64,000 bases of DNA from positions 16,152,501-16,216,500 of the forward strand of contig CATNEN010000039.1 of the NCBI GenBank assembly GCA_950097015.1. Reading direction: 5' to 3'. Shown here one piece after another: positions 1-11,006 of the stretch (positions are counted from its first letter, which is position 1; each line of letters begins with the position of its first letter). The notes below the pieces were generated by a model. That model did no database searches and had not been told where the DNA came from. It saw only the letters and a list, made by a program, of their open reading frames with translations. The stretch comes from Macrostomum hystrix. Lineage: Eukaryota > Platyhelminthes > Macrostomidae. The position numbers and the translations under genes are program-made.

Positions 1-2515
1 TGAGTCGCTTGCGCTTTACCTGACAAGGGAAGAAGTGGGATTAATGTATGGGATTAAAATGACACTTTAAAAGTGCACGTGCACTTAAAGCTCTAGTAAA
101 AATAAACAAGCACTCTAATTCTGGTGAAAGTACACATGTACTTCAATCCAAATAAAAGTACACATGCATTTTTATCCTAGTTAAAGTACACATGTGCTCA
201 GATCGCAGTTAAAGTTCACATGCAATTAAAATCTTTTTATTCCTATCGATGCACTCGAATTATTTTTTAATTTTCAAGTACTAAAATATTTTCCTAAACT
301 ACTCATGCACTTGATCCTGGTTGTACATGCACTATGTACTTTTAGGCTACAACAGTCATCAACTATTGCTTACCTGTCCCTTAAGTCCGCTCTGAATTTG
401 CTCCTGACCGCGCGCCAAGCCGCCCACATTGGCGTCCTTCATCACCGTGGCCAGACCCTTGTCGATGGTGACCTGGGCGATTCCGGCGCCCATCAGGCCG
501 GCGCCGAGGACGCCGACGCACTGAGTTGGCCGCTGCGGCTTGCCCCAACGGTTCTTCTTAGTCTCAGTCTGGCCGAAGAATAGGCCAAATAGGGCCTTGG
601 ACTCGTTTGTGGCCGCCAGCTCGCCGAATGCCTGAAATATTCAAATTTTAAATAGGATTTCTAAAGCTCCGTTCTTCGGAAATTTAATAGGGAAATCCCA
701 ATTTTGAAATGCCAACCCAAAAATTGAATTTCCGAATTGCCAACCTGAAATTCCATTGTTCAACCTAAATCCCAATTACATTTATCCCAATCGACATCAA
801 TCGCATCAAAAAAGGTATTTCATTTCCAGTAATGACAACACTAAAACCACAAATGATTAACTTCATTATTGTCCATATATTTACTAATAGGAAAATCCTA
901 TTATTAGTGAACACAGCTCCCATAGCTCACCTTGGACTCCAGATCGTAGCCAAAAGCCCGATCCTCCGGCTTCTCCTGGCAGGCCTTCAGCACGTCGATG
1001 ATCTTCAGCGGGGCCGGATAGAGGCCGCCGGTCTGCTTCATAACCATGGCCCGGGCCTGCCGTTCAAAGATGAAGTTCCTGCCCCAGGCATAGTTTAGCA
1101 TCAGCGCCGTGGCCCGTTCGGCCAGGGACGGCGATCGCGGAGTAGGCTTCACCTGGCCGCTGGCTAAGCCGGCGGCGGTTTCTATGGCAACCTGTTCCAA
1201 CAGGCGCATTGTGTTAGCCTCTGGGGTGTCCAATCCCGGTCCCAGTGGCTCAACCAGCTGGTTCACCAGGCCGATGCGCTTGGCCTTCTTAGCCTGGACA
1301 CTCTTGCCTTGCAGAATCATCGCCAGGGCGTCAGTGACTGGCACTAGTCGAGGTAGGCGCTGTGTGCCTGCAGGAGTGAAGTTGCGTGAAATCGTGTTTT
1401 CGATACATATCGGAACAAAAATAGTTTTTTCGATTTTCGATACATATCGGCCTAAAAAAGTTGTCGATACATATCGGAAGAAAAAAGTTTTCCGATACAT
1501 TTCGGCATAATTAAAGGCCGCAGTTTTTTTACTGCATTAAGAAATGTAACAAGTATTAAGTTCAGGATGTCAATTTTGATAAATATGAGCGAAAACTAAA
1601 GGCCAAATACCTATACATACTTTCCTTTCACTAACACTTCACTAACAGCTGAAAAATTCATCGATTTTAATTTTATATTGAATATAAAACTTCTACACAC
1701 TTTAGTAACAGCCGAGAAAACTTGGTTTTTCGAAACATATCGGCAAAACTTTAAACAATGTTTTTCTTTATTAAGTTTGATCTTAGCTTCTTTCTCGGCA
1801 GTGTAAACTTCGGCCCTTCGTTTTAACTGAGAGATAGCTTCAACGCAAGCAAGCTTTATAGAACAGGCAAACGGATTTTTTGATACATATAGGCAAAACC
1901 TTAAATTTCAATACATATCGGTCAAACGGCGACTAGTTTACCTCCGGCGCCAGGCAGCAGGCCAAGCATAACCTCCGGCACGCCGAGTACAGTCTTCTTA
2001 TCGTTGACAGCGATGCGATAGTGAGCAGCCAGAGCCACCTCTAGGCCGCCGCCCAGACACTGGCCCATTATGGCAGCCACCACCGGCTTCTTGCAGTCTT
2101 CGAGGGCTTGCAAGTCGGCCTGGCCAGACTTGGACAATTGCGTCACCTCGGCTGCAGATTTGCAAGCGGCCAGCATCTGGATGTCGGCGCCGGCGATGAA
2201 ACAGCCCGGCTTGCCGGAGATCAGCACCAGAGCTTTCACATCGGCGTTGGATTCGGCAGATCTCAGCGCGGACATTAGCTCAGCCTGGGACTCGCGACTC
2301 AGCGTGTTGACCTTGGAGTCGGGCGAATCGAATTTTAAAATCGCCACCCCATTCTTAATGCTACTGCTGACGTGCTTATCCCGAGCGGAAATAGCCGTTG
2401 CCATAGCAACTAGACGATTACTGTTGCCAAGCAGGTGACGCTGTTGAATAACTGCGGCGGCTGTAGATGGTCGCCGACTGCCACCGGCTGCGGCTAGTAG
2501 AGCTGCTCGAAGCAT
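1..2515 (-). CDS. HADHA: Mitochondrial trifunctional enzyme alpha subunit, copy 1, partial (3' part off the window)
   Basis: Exons 2515-1942, 1367-931, 631-374 and 19-1 (running off the left edge). The protein starts [16 protein letters not shown], an Arg/Ala-rich mitochondrial presequence. The enoyl-CoA hydratase (crotonase) half follows, with [15 protein letters not shown], the oxyanion motif [12 protein letters not shown] (first catalytic Glu) and [20 protein letters not shown] (second Glu). The NAD-binding start of the hydroxyacyl-CoA dehydrogenase half ([15 protein letters not shown]) is also present. Junctions are GT-AG and in phase. The in-window part matches the complete copy at 23423-27602; the four coding differences I found are all synonymous. 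An upstream in-frame ATG at 2614 exists, but the presequence-like Met at 2515 fits the family better. Whether the last two exons exist to the left cannot be seen. Confidence 0.9.
61..260. repeat. Degenerate roughly 35-40 bp tandem repeat in a HADHA intron
   Basis: Four or five diverged units built around AAAGTACACATG (variants GTGCACGTGCAC, GTACACATGCAT, GTACACATGTGC) within the intron at 20-373. The same sequence is in copy 2 near 25146-25345. Confidence 0.6.
1396..1922. repeat. Scattered CGATACATATCGG motif in HADHA intron 1
   Basis: The near-palindrome CGATACATATCGG and close variants recur at about 1401, 1438, 1464, 1491, 1735, 1880 and 1908 across the intron 1368-1941. They are joined by A- and T-rich spacers of irregular length, so this is not a strict tandem array. 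It is repeated in copy 2 (about 26485-27010). Function unknown. Confidence 0.55.
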
Positions 2516-3146
2516 AGGAACTGGAAAATATGGAATATAATTGCGATTATCAAGAATATCAACTAAAGTTGGACAGCTTTTTAAATATATAGCTTTACTA
2601 ATTTGCCTGTGCAATAGATAGCATAGCTAGGCTTAGTAGAGAGAGAAAATTTCAAACTAAAGAGACTGTTTTCAATGTAAGATAAGAGATCAGAGCTCTT
2701 TCAATTGACAAAAATCTACGTTAAAATTTCGAAGACTAAAACTGTCTTTAGCTAATGAATAATTTATTAATAGTTGATATTTGAGGTCCTGAGTTCGAAT
2801 CGCAACCTATCTTTGATTCCTGCAATAAGCCTGATTTAGGTGTCACTTGTCTACCCTACAAGTAACTGTTAGGCTTGCATTACTAACTCACTAAACAGTT
2901 ACATAACGAAAGATGGGACAGTAACTAGTGGCTGTTTGTATTTTAGACAGATAAAATAAGTTGAGTCTAGCGGGAGCGAGTGTACATTATTTCTGCTTTG
3001 GCTTCGAAAAGGCTAAAGATCGGGTCAAAGTCCATAAAATTAAGATATTACGCTATCGCATGCTAGACTACAACCAACGCTCTTTGACCCATGAGACTCT
3101 GAGCCCTAACAATCTCAGGAATAACAAAACTTGAGACCCTACTTAA
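2516..3146. other. 5' flank of HADHA copy 1; no gene seen
   Basis: AT-rich. A B-box-like GAGTTCGAATCGC lies near 2792, followed by a GTAACTGTTAGGC stretch, so part may be an old tRNA-derived SINE. Any HADHA promoter should be here, but I see no TATA box I would defend. Same sequence at 27603-28233. Confidence 0.4.
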
Positions 3147-3540
3147 GGGGCGGATAGCTCAGTCAGTAAGGTGTCGGACTCTCGATCAGATGGTCCTGGG
3201 TTCGACTCCCGACCTAGTCTAGAACTATTCGTGCAGCCTTTGGCAAGCTGCTTTGCCCTGATGTGCACAGTCTACTCAGCTGCAAATGAGTACCGACATT
3301 TCGTCGGGTAATAATAGGTAATAATAGTCGGGCAATAATAGTGAGGCAATTCAGTAAGGTTTGGATGCTGCCGATATGTTTGGAAAAAATAAATTCCATT
3401 GCTGACACGCGGCTGTCAACCGGTGTCCGGGAGAGCCGGGGATTACATTAGGTGTGCAGTCCCCACCTGCTAGTGTGCCTGACACACAACACCTGCACTG
3501 GCCCTTGGGTCTAGTGTCAGTTATTATTATTATTATATAT
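3147..3540 (+). mobile_element. tRNA-derived SINE (copy-1 location)
   Basis: The 5' head looks like a tRNA: A-box-like TAGCTCAGTCAG and B-box GGTTCGACTCC, spaced as in a pol III internal promoter, with a CTC anticodon-like loop. The acceptor arms do not pair and the anticodon stem has a mismatch, so this is not a working tRNA. A body of about 310 bp follows and the element ends in a TTA/TTATA-rich tail. It lies at the same place in both duplicated blocks, so it inserted before the duplication. Confidence 0.7.
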
Positions 3541-4412
3541 AAGACCCTACTGCTTGGAAAGAAACGGGGTTCTAATGAATCGATGCTAAAAAGTAACGAG
3601 TTTTTTAAACACTAACGATAAGGTAACGGAAATGGAACTAATAGTGAAATAAAAAACACATATAAAAACTTCAAAAGCAAAAAAAGTAACGGAATCTTAG
3701 AACACTAACGCTGAGAAATTAACTAAGGCTTTCCAGGGAATAAAAAAACAGAAAGTCTTTTGGAAAGCAGAATGGACCAACGCGTGAAGCGTTAAATGAA
3801 TTTATTTGTCAACCTATTTGGAATTTATAAAAAAGTTAAAATCAAGAAGTTTAAAATGACGAGTAAAACAACAAAGAAAAACAGCGCGAATTCAATATGT
3901 AACGGTAGCACTCGATTTTTGTTAATATTTGGCCTAGTTTTATTGATGAAAACGACAGGCAGATTGCAAAAGTTAATAGATACTTTGATTTGTTCATCAA
4001 AGCTACCGTCGTTCAAAACAGAAATCAATAAGCAAACAGATTGAGGTCTCGCATAGATAAAAATTCACTGTGTCATGTTCTGTTTTACTAGACACAAAAA
4101 CACATGAAATGAACGATTAACCTGCACTATATGGTTAAGAGATCGAAAGAATTTGAAACTAGAATATGATACTACTATCAAGTTCAATTAGTGACATGTG
4201 ACAACAGTAAATATACATGCAATGAGCTACAAATCAGTGCATATATTGCGTGAAATGATAAAAGTTTAAATATATATGTTTAACAAATAGTTTGATTGAT
4301 TGATTGATTAATTTTATTAGTTGATACATGGATAAAAATCATCAGTTGTGAAAAACTACAATCAATTAAAACAGACTAGTACTTTAACTTGTAAACAATA
4401 GGCAGAAATAAT
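3541..4412. other. Anonymous AT-rich sequence to the duplication breakpoint
   Basis: Contains a small open frame (3796-4044) with a low-complexity Lys/Asn-rich product. It is present unchanged in both copies, but no domain or codon signal supports a gene. A TGAT microsatellite near 4290-4310 differs by five bases from copy 2. Confidence 0.4.
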
Positions 4413-5428
4413 CGTAGGGCTTCTGCAGCGGAACTCGGTGACCATCCCGCCGCACTAAAACGTAGGTGCAGGCGTCGAGGGCCGCCGGCCAAGCGGTGCG
4501 GTGACTGCCGTGATGCGCTGTCGGCGTCGGCCGGAAGGCTTGCACGGCGCTGCGGAGCTGTCCCAGGAACTGGCTGGGCCGGCGGGCTTGCTGGGCTGCA
4601 GGCATTCGCCGGGCACGCAGAGGGGCGCGCCGTAGACCAGCTCGGCCGACGATGCTGGCAGGTCCTCCTTGGGGGCCGTCCGGATGCCGAGCAACACCCA
4701 CGGTAGCTCGCTGACCCAGGCCGGCCCTGCCAGCCTCGCCATGAGGGCGGCCTTCAGCTGCCGGTGGAACCGCTCTACCAGCCCGTTCGCCTGCGGATGG
4801 AAAGCCGTGGTCCGGTGCAGCTGCATGCCGAGGAGCTGGGAGACGTTGGACAACAGCTGTTGTCCACCGGGGCGGCGACGTGGCGGTGCACCTTGGCCGT
4901 CTGGCAGGCGACGCAGGCGCGGGCCCACCTGCTGACGTCCCGGTTCATGCCGACCCACACGAACTTGGCGGCCACGAGGCGCCGCGTGCTGCGAACCGAC
5001 GGGTGCGCGAGGCCGTGGATGGCGTCGAAAACGGCGCGGCGGAAGTCTGGCGGCACCAGCGGCCGCGGCCGGCCGGTCGAGATGTCGCAGAGCAGGGCGA
5101 CACCGGGGCTGAGCTGCAGGGGCTCGAGCTGGAGGCTGGCATCGGCCAGGACGGCCGGGTCCGCTGCCTGCGCTTGCACCATCGCCGCGAAGTCCACGCC
5201 GGGGAGCAGCCGGGGCCGCACCGAGGAGACCGTGCAGCGGGACAGCGGCTGAAGAAAGCGAGCGGCTGCCAGGCGCCTCCGACCCGCTGCTCGAGCGCCG
5301 CGCCGACCGCGGTGTCCGAGGCGTCGACGGTGAGGGCGATGGGCGCGTCCGGCCGCGGGTGCGCCAGCATGGTGGCGGCCGCCAGCGCCCGCTTAGCTCC
5401 GTCGAAAGCGTCGGTCAGCTCGGGCGTC
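4413..5428 (-). mobile_element. Ty3/gypsy LTR retrotransposon remnant (pol fragment)
   Basis: Reading from 5428 down: the RT-RNase H junction (PIALTVDASDTAVGAALEQ, then QPLAFFSR), a jump with frameshift to the end of RNase H (LSRCTVSSVRPRLLPG), the integrase zinc finger (HGLAHPSVRS..CVACQ, HHCC type), a second jump that loses the first catalytic Asp residues, then the integrase core end (FHPQANGLVERFHRQLK, with its Glu) and a basic tail (CTYVLVRRDGHRVPLQKPY). No LTRs are seen. Very GC-rich compared with its surroundings. It replaces about 406 bp that copy 2 has at 29500-29905, and it runs in frame out of the acetyl-CoA synthetase stump. Not functional. Confidence 0.85.
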
Positions 5429-5532
5429 AATGCGCCAATGCGTTCGCGAACAATCACTAGCAGCTGGCGAATCAGGCTGGCATCAAAGACGGCGCCGTCC
5501 TTCAGTGTGACGAACGCGTAGGCGCTTTCGCC
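5429..5532 (-). pseudogene. Truncated last exon of acetyl-CoA synthetase
   Basis: Identical over its length to 29906-30009, the start of the last exon of the complete gene. It encodes [13 protein letters not shown] through VIVRERIGA with the splice acceptor intact. At 5429 the reading frame passes straight into gypsy pol. About 57 codons, including the [11 protein letters not shown] motif that carries the acetylated active-site Lys, are missing. Intron sequence (5533-5615) continues the match to 30010-30092 with about three differences. So the duplication once reached into the synthetase gene. Confidence 0.9.
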
Positions 5533-5615
5533 CTGCGGTGAATTGGTGTTTAGAAAACTAATGCAATCAGCATATTGTAGAAAGATCCTCAGAGTGGGAT
5601 CTGAAACTTCACAGA

Positions 5616-7850
5616 TCTTATTAATAAAATCTGTTTAATAATCAAAATTCATCACTTTAATCAATGCTACTGAAAGTAGAATAGGCCTTCCTAGCTTTGA
5701 CGTGGATGTGAGGCGTTCAGTTGACCCTGCGGTAGAGGATAATCCGAAGGCATCGGACCTGCTTCTCCATGGCGATCTCCTTGCCATCGAGGGTGATTGG
5801 CATCGGACCTGCTTCTCCATGGCGATCTCCTTGCCATATAGGTTCCAAAAGAGCTTGCTGGTAAGCATAACCGCTCCGATTATAGACTCCGAGAGCCTCA
5901 GCCCGCTTTGGTCCGCTCAGCGCTCCGATTTGTCGATGAAGCCCCGCAGAATGTTCTGGTGGTGTCCGGCAAATCACGGTCAAATCATCAGCGTAGCCCA
6001 CTTTTTGGAAAGGATCTGGCTGAGCAACGTTGAGCAGCTCTTGACTTACTTGACTTATCTGCAGGGCGGTCCGATGGACACAGCGGGGAGGAGGGGGTCG
6101 CCCATTCCGCTAATCATTGAAAGACCCGCAATCGGCCGATGGCGCGGGGCCAGTCAGGGAGGTCCGTGGCCGGTCCTTCCTGCAGCTTGCTCTTCACTAG
6201 AGAAGAAAGATGCTCGTCTGGTAGCCCTTAGGAACCGGACGAGCCGCGGGATGTTCTCGGATCTGCAAGCGTCGTCGATGGATGGGTTTGGTCCGAGGTC
6301 ATTAAGCCTCTCTCTGGTGAAGAAAGGGCAGTGACAGACGAAGTGCAGGGCATCCTCGTTCTAAAGGTTGCAGAACGGGCACAGCTCACCCCGGAGGTCT
6401 CCTCGGAGGAAACAGTGCCTGGCGTAGCAGCCATGGCCCGTGAGGGTCATGGTGAGGGCCCGGATGTCCTTCTGGGTCTGGTTTAGAAGGACCTTCCGGA
6501 GCCGAGTGGATGGCACTGAGACTGCCGCTTTGGATTGGCGGCAAGTAAGTGCTTCTCCACCGGGTAAGATGGAGGTTGGCGGCCGAGTCATTAGACGATA
6601 GATGACGGTGTTCGGAATTGGAACCGGGGGGAGGGGCCCGGCGCAGAGCTGGCGCCTCCCTGCTTGGCCAGGGAGTCAGCAAGCTCGTTTCCAGGAAAAC
6701 CGGCATGCCCTGGTATCCACTGGAGTCTGACGGTATTCTTACCGGCCAGGTTGTTAAGCTGCCGGACACAGTCAGAGACTGTCCGGGAGGTTGTGGTGGT
6801 GTGACAGAGGGCTTGCAGAGCAGCCTGACTGTCCGAGTGAAAGATGATAAAGATGATGAGATGTTTTTCTCGTTTAACTCCGCAGCGCAGGAGCTGATGG
6901 CCAGGACCTCGTTCTGGAAAACGCTCGAGGAATTTCCAGTGTGTTGGGCGTGTGTGGCGACAACACGTCCGTTGACTAGGATACAGACCCCGAAGCCAGC
7001 GGAGCCATCCTTCATGGATCCGTCCGTGTAGCAGTGGACCTCCTGGGTGTTCCAGTGGTCGCTAGCTTGGTCCCTGGTGGGGATGAGAACCTTAAAGCAC
7101 TGAAGGAGGTTGAGCGTGCGCGGTTCTCCGTCCGTGAGGACATTGATTCCGTTGCTCGCGCCCAAATCTCTCAGGCAAAGGTCCGTGTGCGGCAGGAGCT
7201 TTCGTTTTGCTGCCGCTCGTTGGGGGACGAAGCGCACTCCGGCATCAAGGAGACGCCGGGCGGTTTTTGCCGCCTCACCGCGGATAAAAATATCAAGCTA
7301 AAAATATCAAGCGGGAGGATATTCAGGAAGGCGCTGAGGCCATCGAAGGGGGCGGATGGCGCGGCGCTCATGATCATGCGACAAGCGCGACCTTGCACTC
7401 TCCGAAGAGTCTCAAGGCAGGTCTTTAGCTGCCGTTCACTAGCCCAGATCAGTCTGGCGTACGAAACAGCCGGTCTGACCATAGCAGTGTGGATCCACCA
7501 TAGACGTTTGGGGGTGAGACCCCAAGTGTTGCCACCGCCCTGCGCAGCTGCGCCAGGATCGCAAAGGCCTTTTTGGCTTTAGCGTAGACATGAGGAGTCC
7601 AGCTGAGCCTGTGATCGAGCGTTATGCTCAAGCATTTAGTTTGCTTCTGGAAGGTGATGTCCTTTGTGCAGCGTTGAGCAGCTCATCCATAACGAGGTTC
7701 CACAGAAACGGGGGGGAGGACTCCGCGCTGGGGGGCCCCTTTCCTGACGCAGAGCGTCGGCAGCCGTTCAGGTGGGCCACCCAGGCCTCTCTCCACGGCG
7801 CCGACACGTAGCCCGGCACCACGCAGGCGCGCAGGAGTTGACAGAAGAGG
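5616..7850 (-). mobile_element. Non-LTR retrotransposon (LINE with RNase H) remnants, rearranged
   Basis: From 7850 down: RT motif PFLWNLVMDELLNA, then the post-RT segment SITLDHRLSWTPHVYAKAKKA, SAPSAPFDGLSAFLNILPLDIF, an RNase H domain (VHCYTDGSMKDGSAGFGV) and a zinc-knuckle-like end (GELCPFCNL). A separate piece at 6001-5717 holds the RT catalytic motif GYADDLTVICRTPPEH, which should lie between the first two. So there are at least two truncated, rearranged copies. Frameshifts are frequent. A 39-bp direct repeat sits at about 5750 and 5801. The RNase H domain suggests an I-group LINE. Confidence 0.8.
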
Positions 7851-8242
7851 TCAAGGAATCATCTTACACGTACTATGTGCATGCATATGGTGTTGTTAGG
7901 TGCTAGGTGGATAGATGCTAGGGAACTAGTTTACTAGGTAGTGTCAACATTTTAGGAAAGTAACCTCCATAAACAAGGCAATTTCGTGGAAAAGCCGGAA
8001 AGAAACACTATTTCTTAATTTTATGTTAAAACTTCTATAACAAATAATTGACCTGTTTGCAAATATGTCATAAAAGTGCACTGTGCAGAATGCGGTTCAT
8101 TGATCGATGTTTTTCTTATGTACCTTATGTACCTTCTGCCCTATGTACGCAGAACAATAATCAACAATAATGAAACAAAAATGAACATTGCCTATGGTCA
8201 TTGGTTTTGGTTTTTTCCAATGTCCTTGGGGGGAGGGGGGAG
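7851..8242. other. Spacer; hairpin repeat near its end
   Basis: AT-rich without a gene. 8199-8222 can form a stem (CATTGG / CCAATG), and its surroundings match those of a second copy at 15243-15265. Confidence 0.4.
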
Positions 8243-10158
8243 GACACCCAATACTGTTAGACACCCAACACTGTTAGACACCCAATACTGTTAGACACCC
8301 AATACTGTTAGACACCCAACACTGTTAGACACCCAACACTGTTAGACACCCAATGCTGTTAGACACCCAATACTGTTAGACACCCAATACTGTTAGACAC
8401 CCAATACTGTTAGACACCCAATACTGTTAGACACCCAATACTGTTAGACACCCAACACTGTTAGACACCCAATGCTGTTAGACACCCAACACTGTTAGAC
8501 ACCCAATGCTGTTAGACACCCAATACTGTTAGACACCCAATACTGTTAGACACCCAATACTGTTAGACACCCAATACTGTTAGACACCCAATACTGTTAG
8601 ACACCCAACACTGTTAGACACCCAACACTGTTAGACACCCAATGCTGTTAGACACCCAATACTGTTAGACACCCAATACTGTTAGACACCCAATACTGTT
8701 AGACACCCAATACTGTTAGACACCCAATACTGTTAGACACCCAACACTGTTAGACACCCAATGCTGTTAGACACCCAACACTGTTAGACACCCAATGCTG
8801 TTAGACACCCAATACTGTTAGACACCCAATACTGTTAGACACCCAATACTGTTAGACACCCAATACTGTTAGACACCCAATACTGTTAGACACCCAATGC
8901 TGTTAGACACCCAATACTGTTAGACACCCAATACTGTTAGACACCCAATACTGTTAGACACCCAACACTGTTAGACACCCAATGCTGTTAGACACCCAAT
9001 ACTGTTAGACACCCAATACTGTTAGACACCCAATACTGTTAGACACCCAATACTGTTAGACACCCAACACTGTTAGACACCCAATGCTGTTAGACACCCA
9101 ATACTGTTAGACACCCAATACTGTTAGACACCCAATACTGTTAGACACCCAATACTGTTAGACACCCAATACTGTTAGACACCCAATACTGTTAGACACC
9201 CAATACTGTTAGACACCCAATACTGTTAGACACCCAATGCTGTTAGACACCCAATACTGTTAGACACCCAATACTGTTAGACACCCAATACTGTTAGACA
9301 CCCAATACTGTTAGACACCCAATACTGTTAGACACCCAACACTGTTAGACACCCAATGCTGTTAGACACCCAATACTGTTAGACACCCAATACTGTTAGA
9401 CACCCAATACTGTTAGACACCCAATACTGTTAGACACCCAATACTGTTAGACACCCAATACTGTTAGACACCCAATACTGTTAGACACCCAATACTGTTA
9501 GACACCCAATACTGTTAGACACCCAATACTGTTAGACACCCAAGACTGTTAGACACCCAATACTGTTAGACACCCAATACTGTTAGACACCCAATACTGT
9601 TAGACACCCAATACTGTTAGACACCCAATACTGTTAGACACCCAATACTGTTAGACACCCAATACTGTTAGACACCCAATACTGTTAGACACCCAATACT
9701 GTTAGACACCCAATACTGTTAGACACCCAATACTGTTAGACACCCAATACTGTTAGACACCCAATACTGTTAGACACCCAATGCTGTTAGACACCCAATA
9801 CTGTTAGACACCCAATACTGTTAGACACCCAATACTGTTAGACACCCAATACTGTTAGACACCCAATACTGTTAGACACCCAATACTGTTAGACACCCAA
9901 TACTGTTAGACACCCAATACTGTTAGACACCCAATACTGTTAGACACCCAATACTGTTAGACACCCAAGACTGTTAGACAACCAATACTGTTAGACACCC
10001 AATACTGTTAGACACCCAATACTGTTAGACACCCAATACTGTTAGACACCCAATACTGTTAGACACCCAATACTGTTAGACACCCAATACTGTTAGACAC
10101 CCAAGACTGTTAGACACCCAATACTGTTAGACACCCAATACTGTAAGACACCCAAGAC
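8243..10158. repeat. 17-bp minisatellite, about 113 copies
   Basis: Unit GACACCCAATACTGTTA with variants AACACT, AATGCT and AAGACT at one place. Monomer variants follow an ordered pattern: two AACACT, one AATGCT, five AATACT, then AACACT-AATGCT twice, then five AATACT (17 monomers, 289 bp). This block occurs at about 8314 and again at 8603. The right part is nearly all AATACT. Confidence 0.95.
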
Positions 10159-11006
10159 TTTTCTTTGTGCCTCTTCAGTCTTGTCAGTGGTTGCTTCCGC
10201 AGCATCGTTTTGCAAAGTGGTGGTAAGAACAGTGTGTAGACAATCCCATGAGCATAACTCATTGTGAGGCCCCACCCAGACACTTCAAAATCCTGTCCCT
10301 CCGCTCTCTATTATTATTCGGGTTGATTGGAACTTGAAAGTGCTTTTTCAATCACGATTCGGAATGTGCGATTCAGGATCTGCGATTTGGGATCTGAGAT
10401 CTGTCGAATGAGATAAAGGATCTTGGATGTAGGATTATCGTATCCCATATTGGATGTATTTTCTGGGATATGGGATCTGTGGCACAGGATGCGGGATCTG
10501 AGGTGCGGAGGAATCTGAGAAAGAACGATTTGATGTGACTGAAGAAAAGTCACTAGCTTTCGTTAACCTGGCTCTGTCTAAAAAGTCGGTCAAATATGGG
10601 CCCATGGGAAGCATTCATTCGATGCTTGCAAAGTGCAATGCTTCTTTGTTAGAGAGAAACTCCAATAAGCTAGAAAGATTTCTAATAGTACAACACAAAA
10701 GTTCATCTCAGAAAAGTCGTGCATGAAAAAAGCAAAGTAGAGCTGAAATTTGACATAGACAAAAGGCGGGCACCCTGTGTCAGCCAGCGCTGCCATAGAC
10801 CGAGCCGGCTCGGACCTGTACTTTCTGCAGCATATTGAAGGGGCAGCGGCCCGAAACGAAGAATCAAATCCAACAACTGACAACACTCGACTAAGCATTC
10901 TGGCCGATTCTACTCAGCCGTTGCAAACCTGATCAGCAATTCAACTGCCACCTGCCAGCTAATCGATCAAATCTAACTGGGCTATTCGGAATCGAAGCTG
11001 GCAATC
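10159..11006. other. Spacer upstream of the Ly6-like gene
   Basis: 10330-10530 is rich in GGGATCTG, GGATCT and GATCT words in no strict period. 10770-10990 is GC-richer and may hold the promoter or 5' UTR of the next gene. No convincing coding region. Confidence 0.35.

Larger units (their letters stand above)
1..4412. repeat. Segmental duplication, copy 1 of a 4.4-kb block
   Basis: Matches 25086-29499 almost base for base, starting at the window edge and ending abruptly at 4412, where the gypsy remnant begins. I saw about eight substitutions and six small indels, including one-base changes near 1425 and 1527, two-base changes near 3269 and 3747, and a different TGAT microsatellite near 4295. 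That is roughly 0.2% substitution. The block carries the 5' part of HADHA, its 5' flank, a SINE and anonymous sequence. The real left end is probably outside the window. Confidence 0.95.

Noticed and set aside
305-2438. Plus-strand open frames over HADHA copy 1 (and their twins in copy 2)
   Set aside because: They are shadows of the minus-strand exons in GC-rich coding sequence.
3147-3222. A functional tRNA-Glu(CTC) gene
   Set aside because: Acceptor stem does not pair and the anticodon stem has a mismatch; a long body and TTA tail follow, as in a SINE.
3796-4044. 82-codon open frame present in both duplicate copies
   Set aside because: Identity is explained by the duplication itself; the product is low-complexity and no domain is seen.
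8243-10158. A CRISPR array
   Set aside because: Repeats are contiguous with no spacers, and the genome is an animal's.
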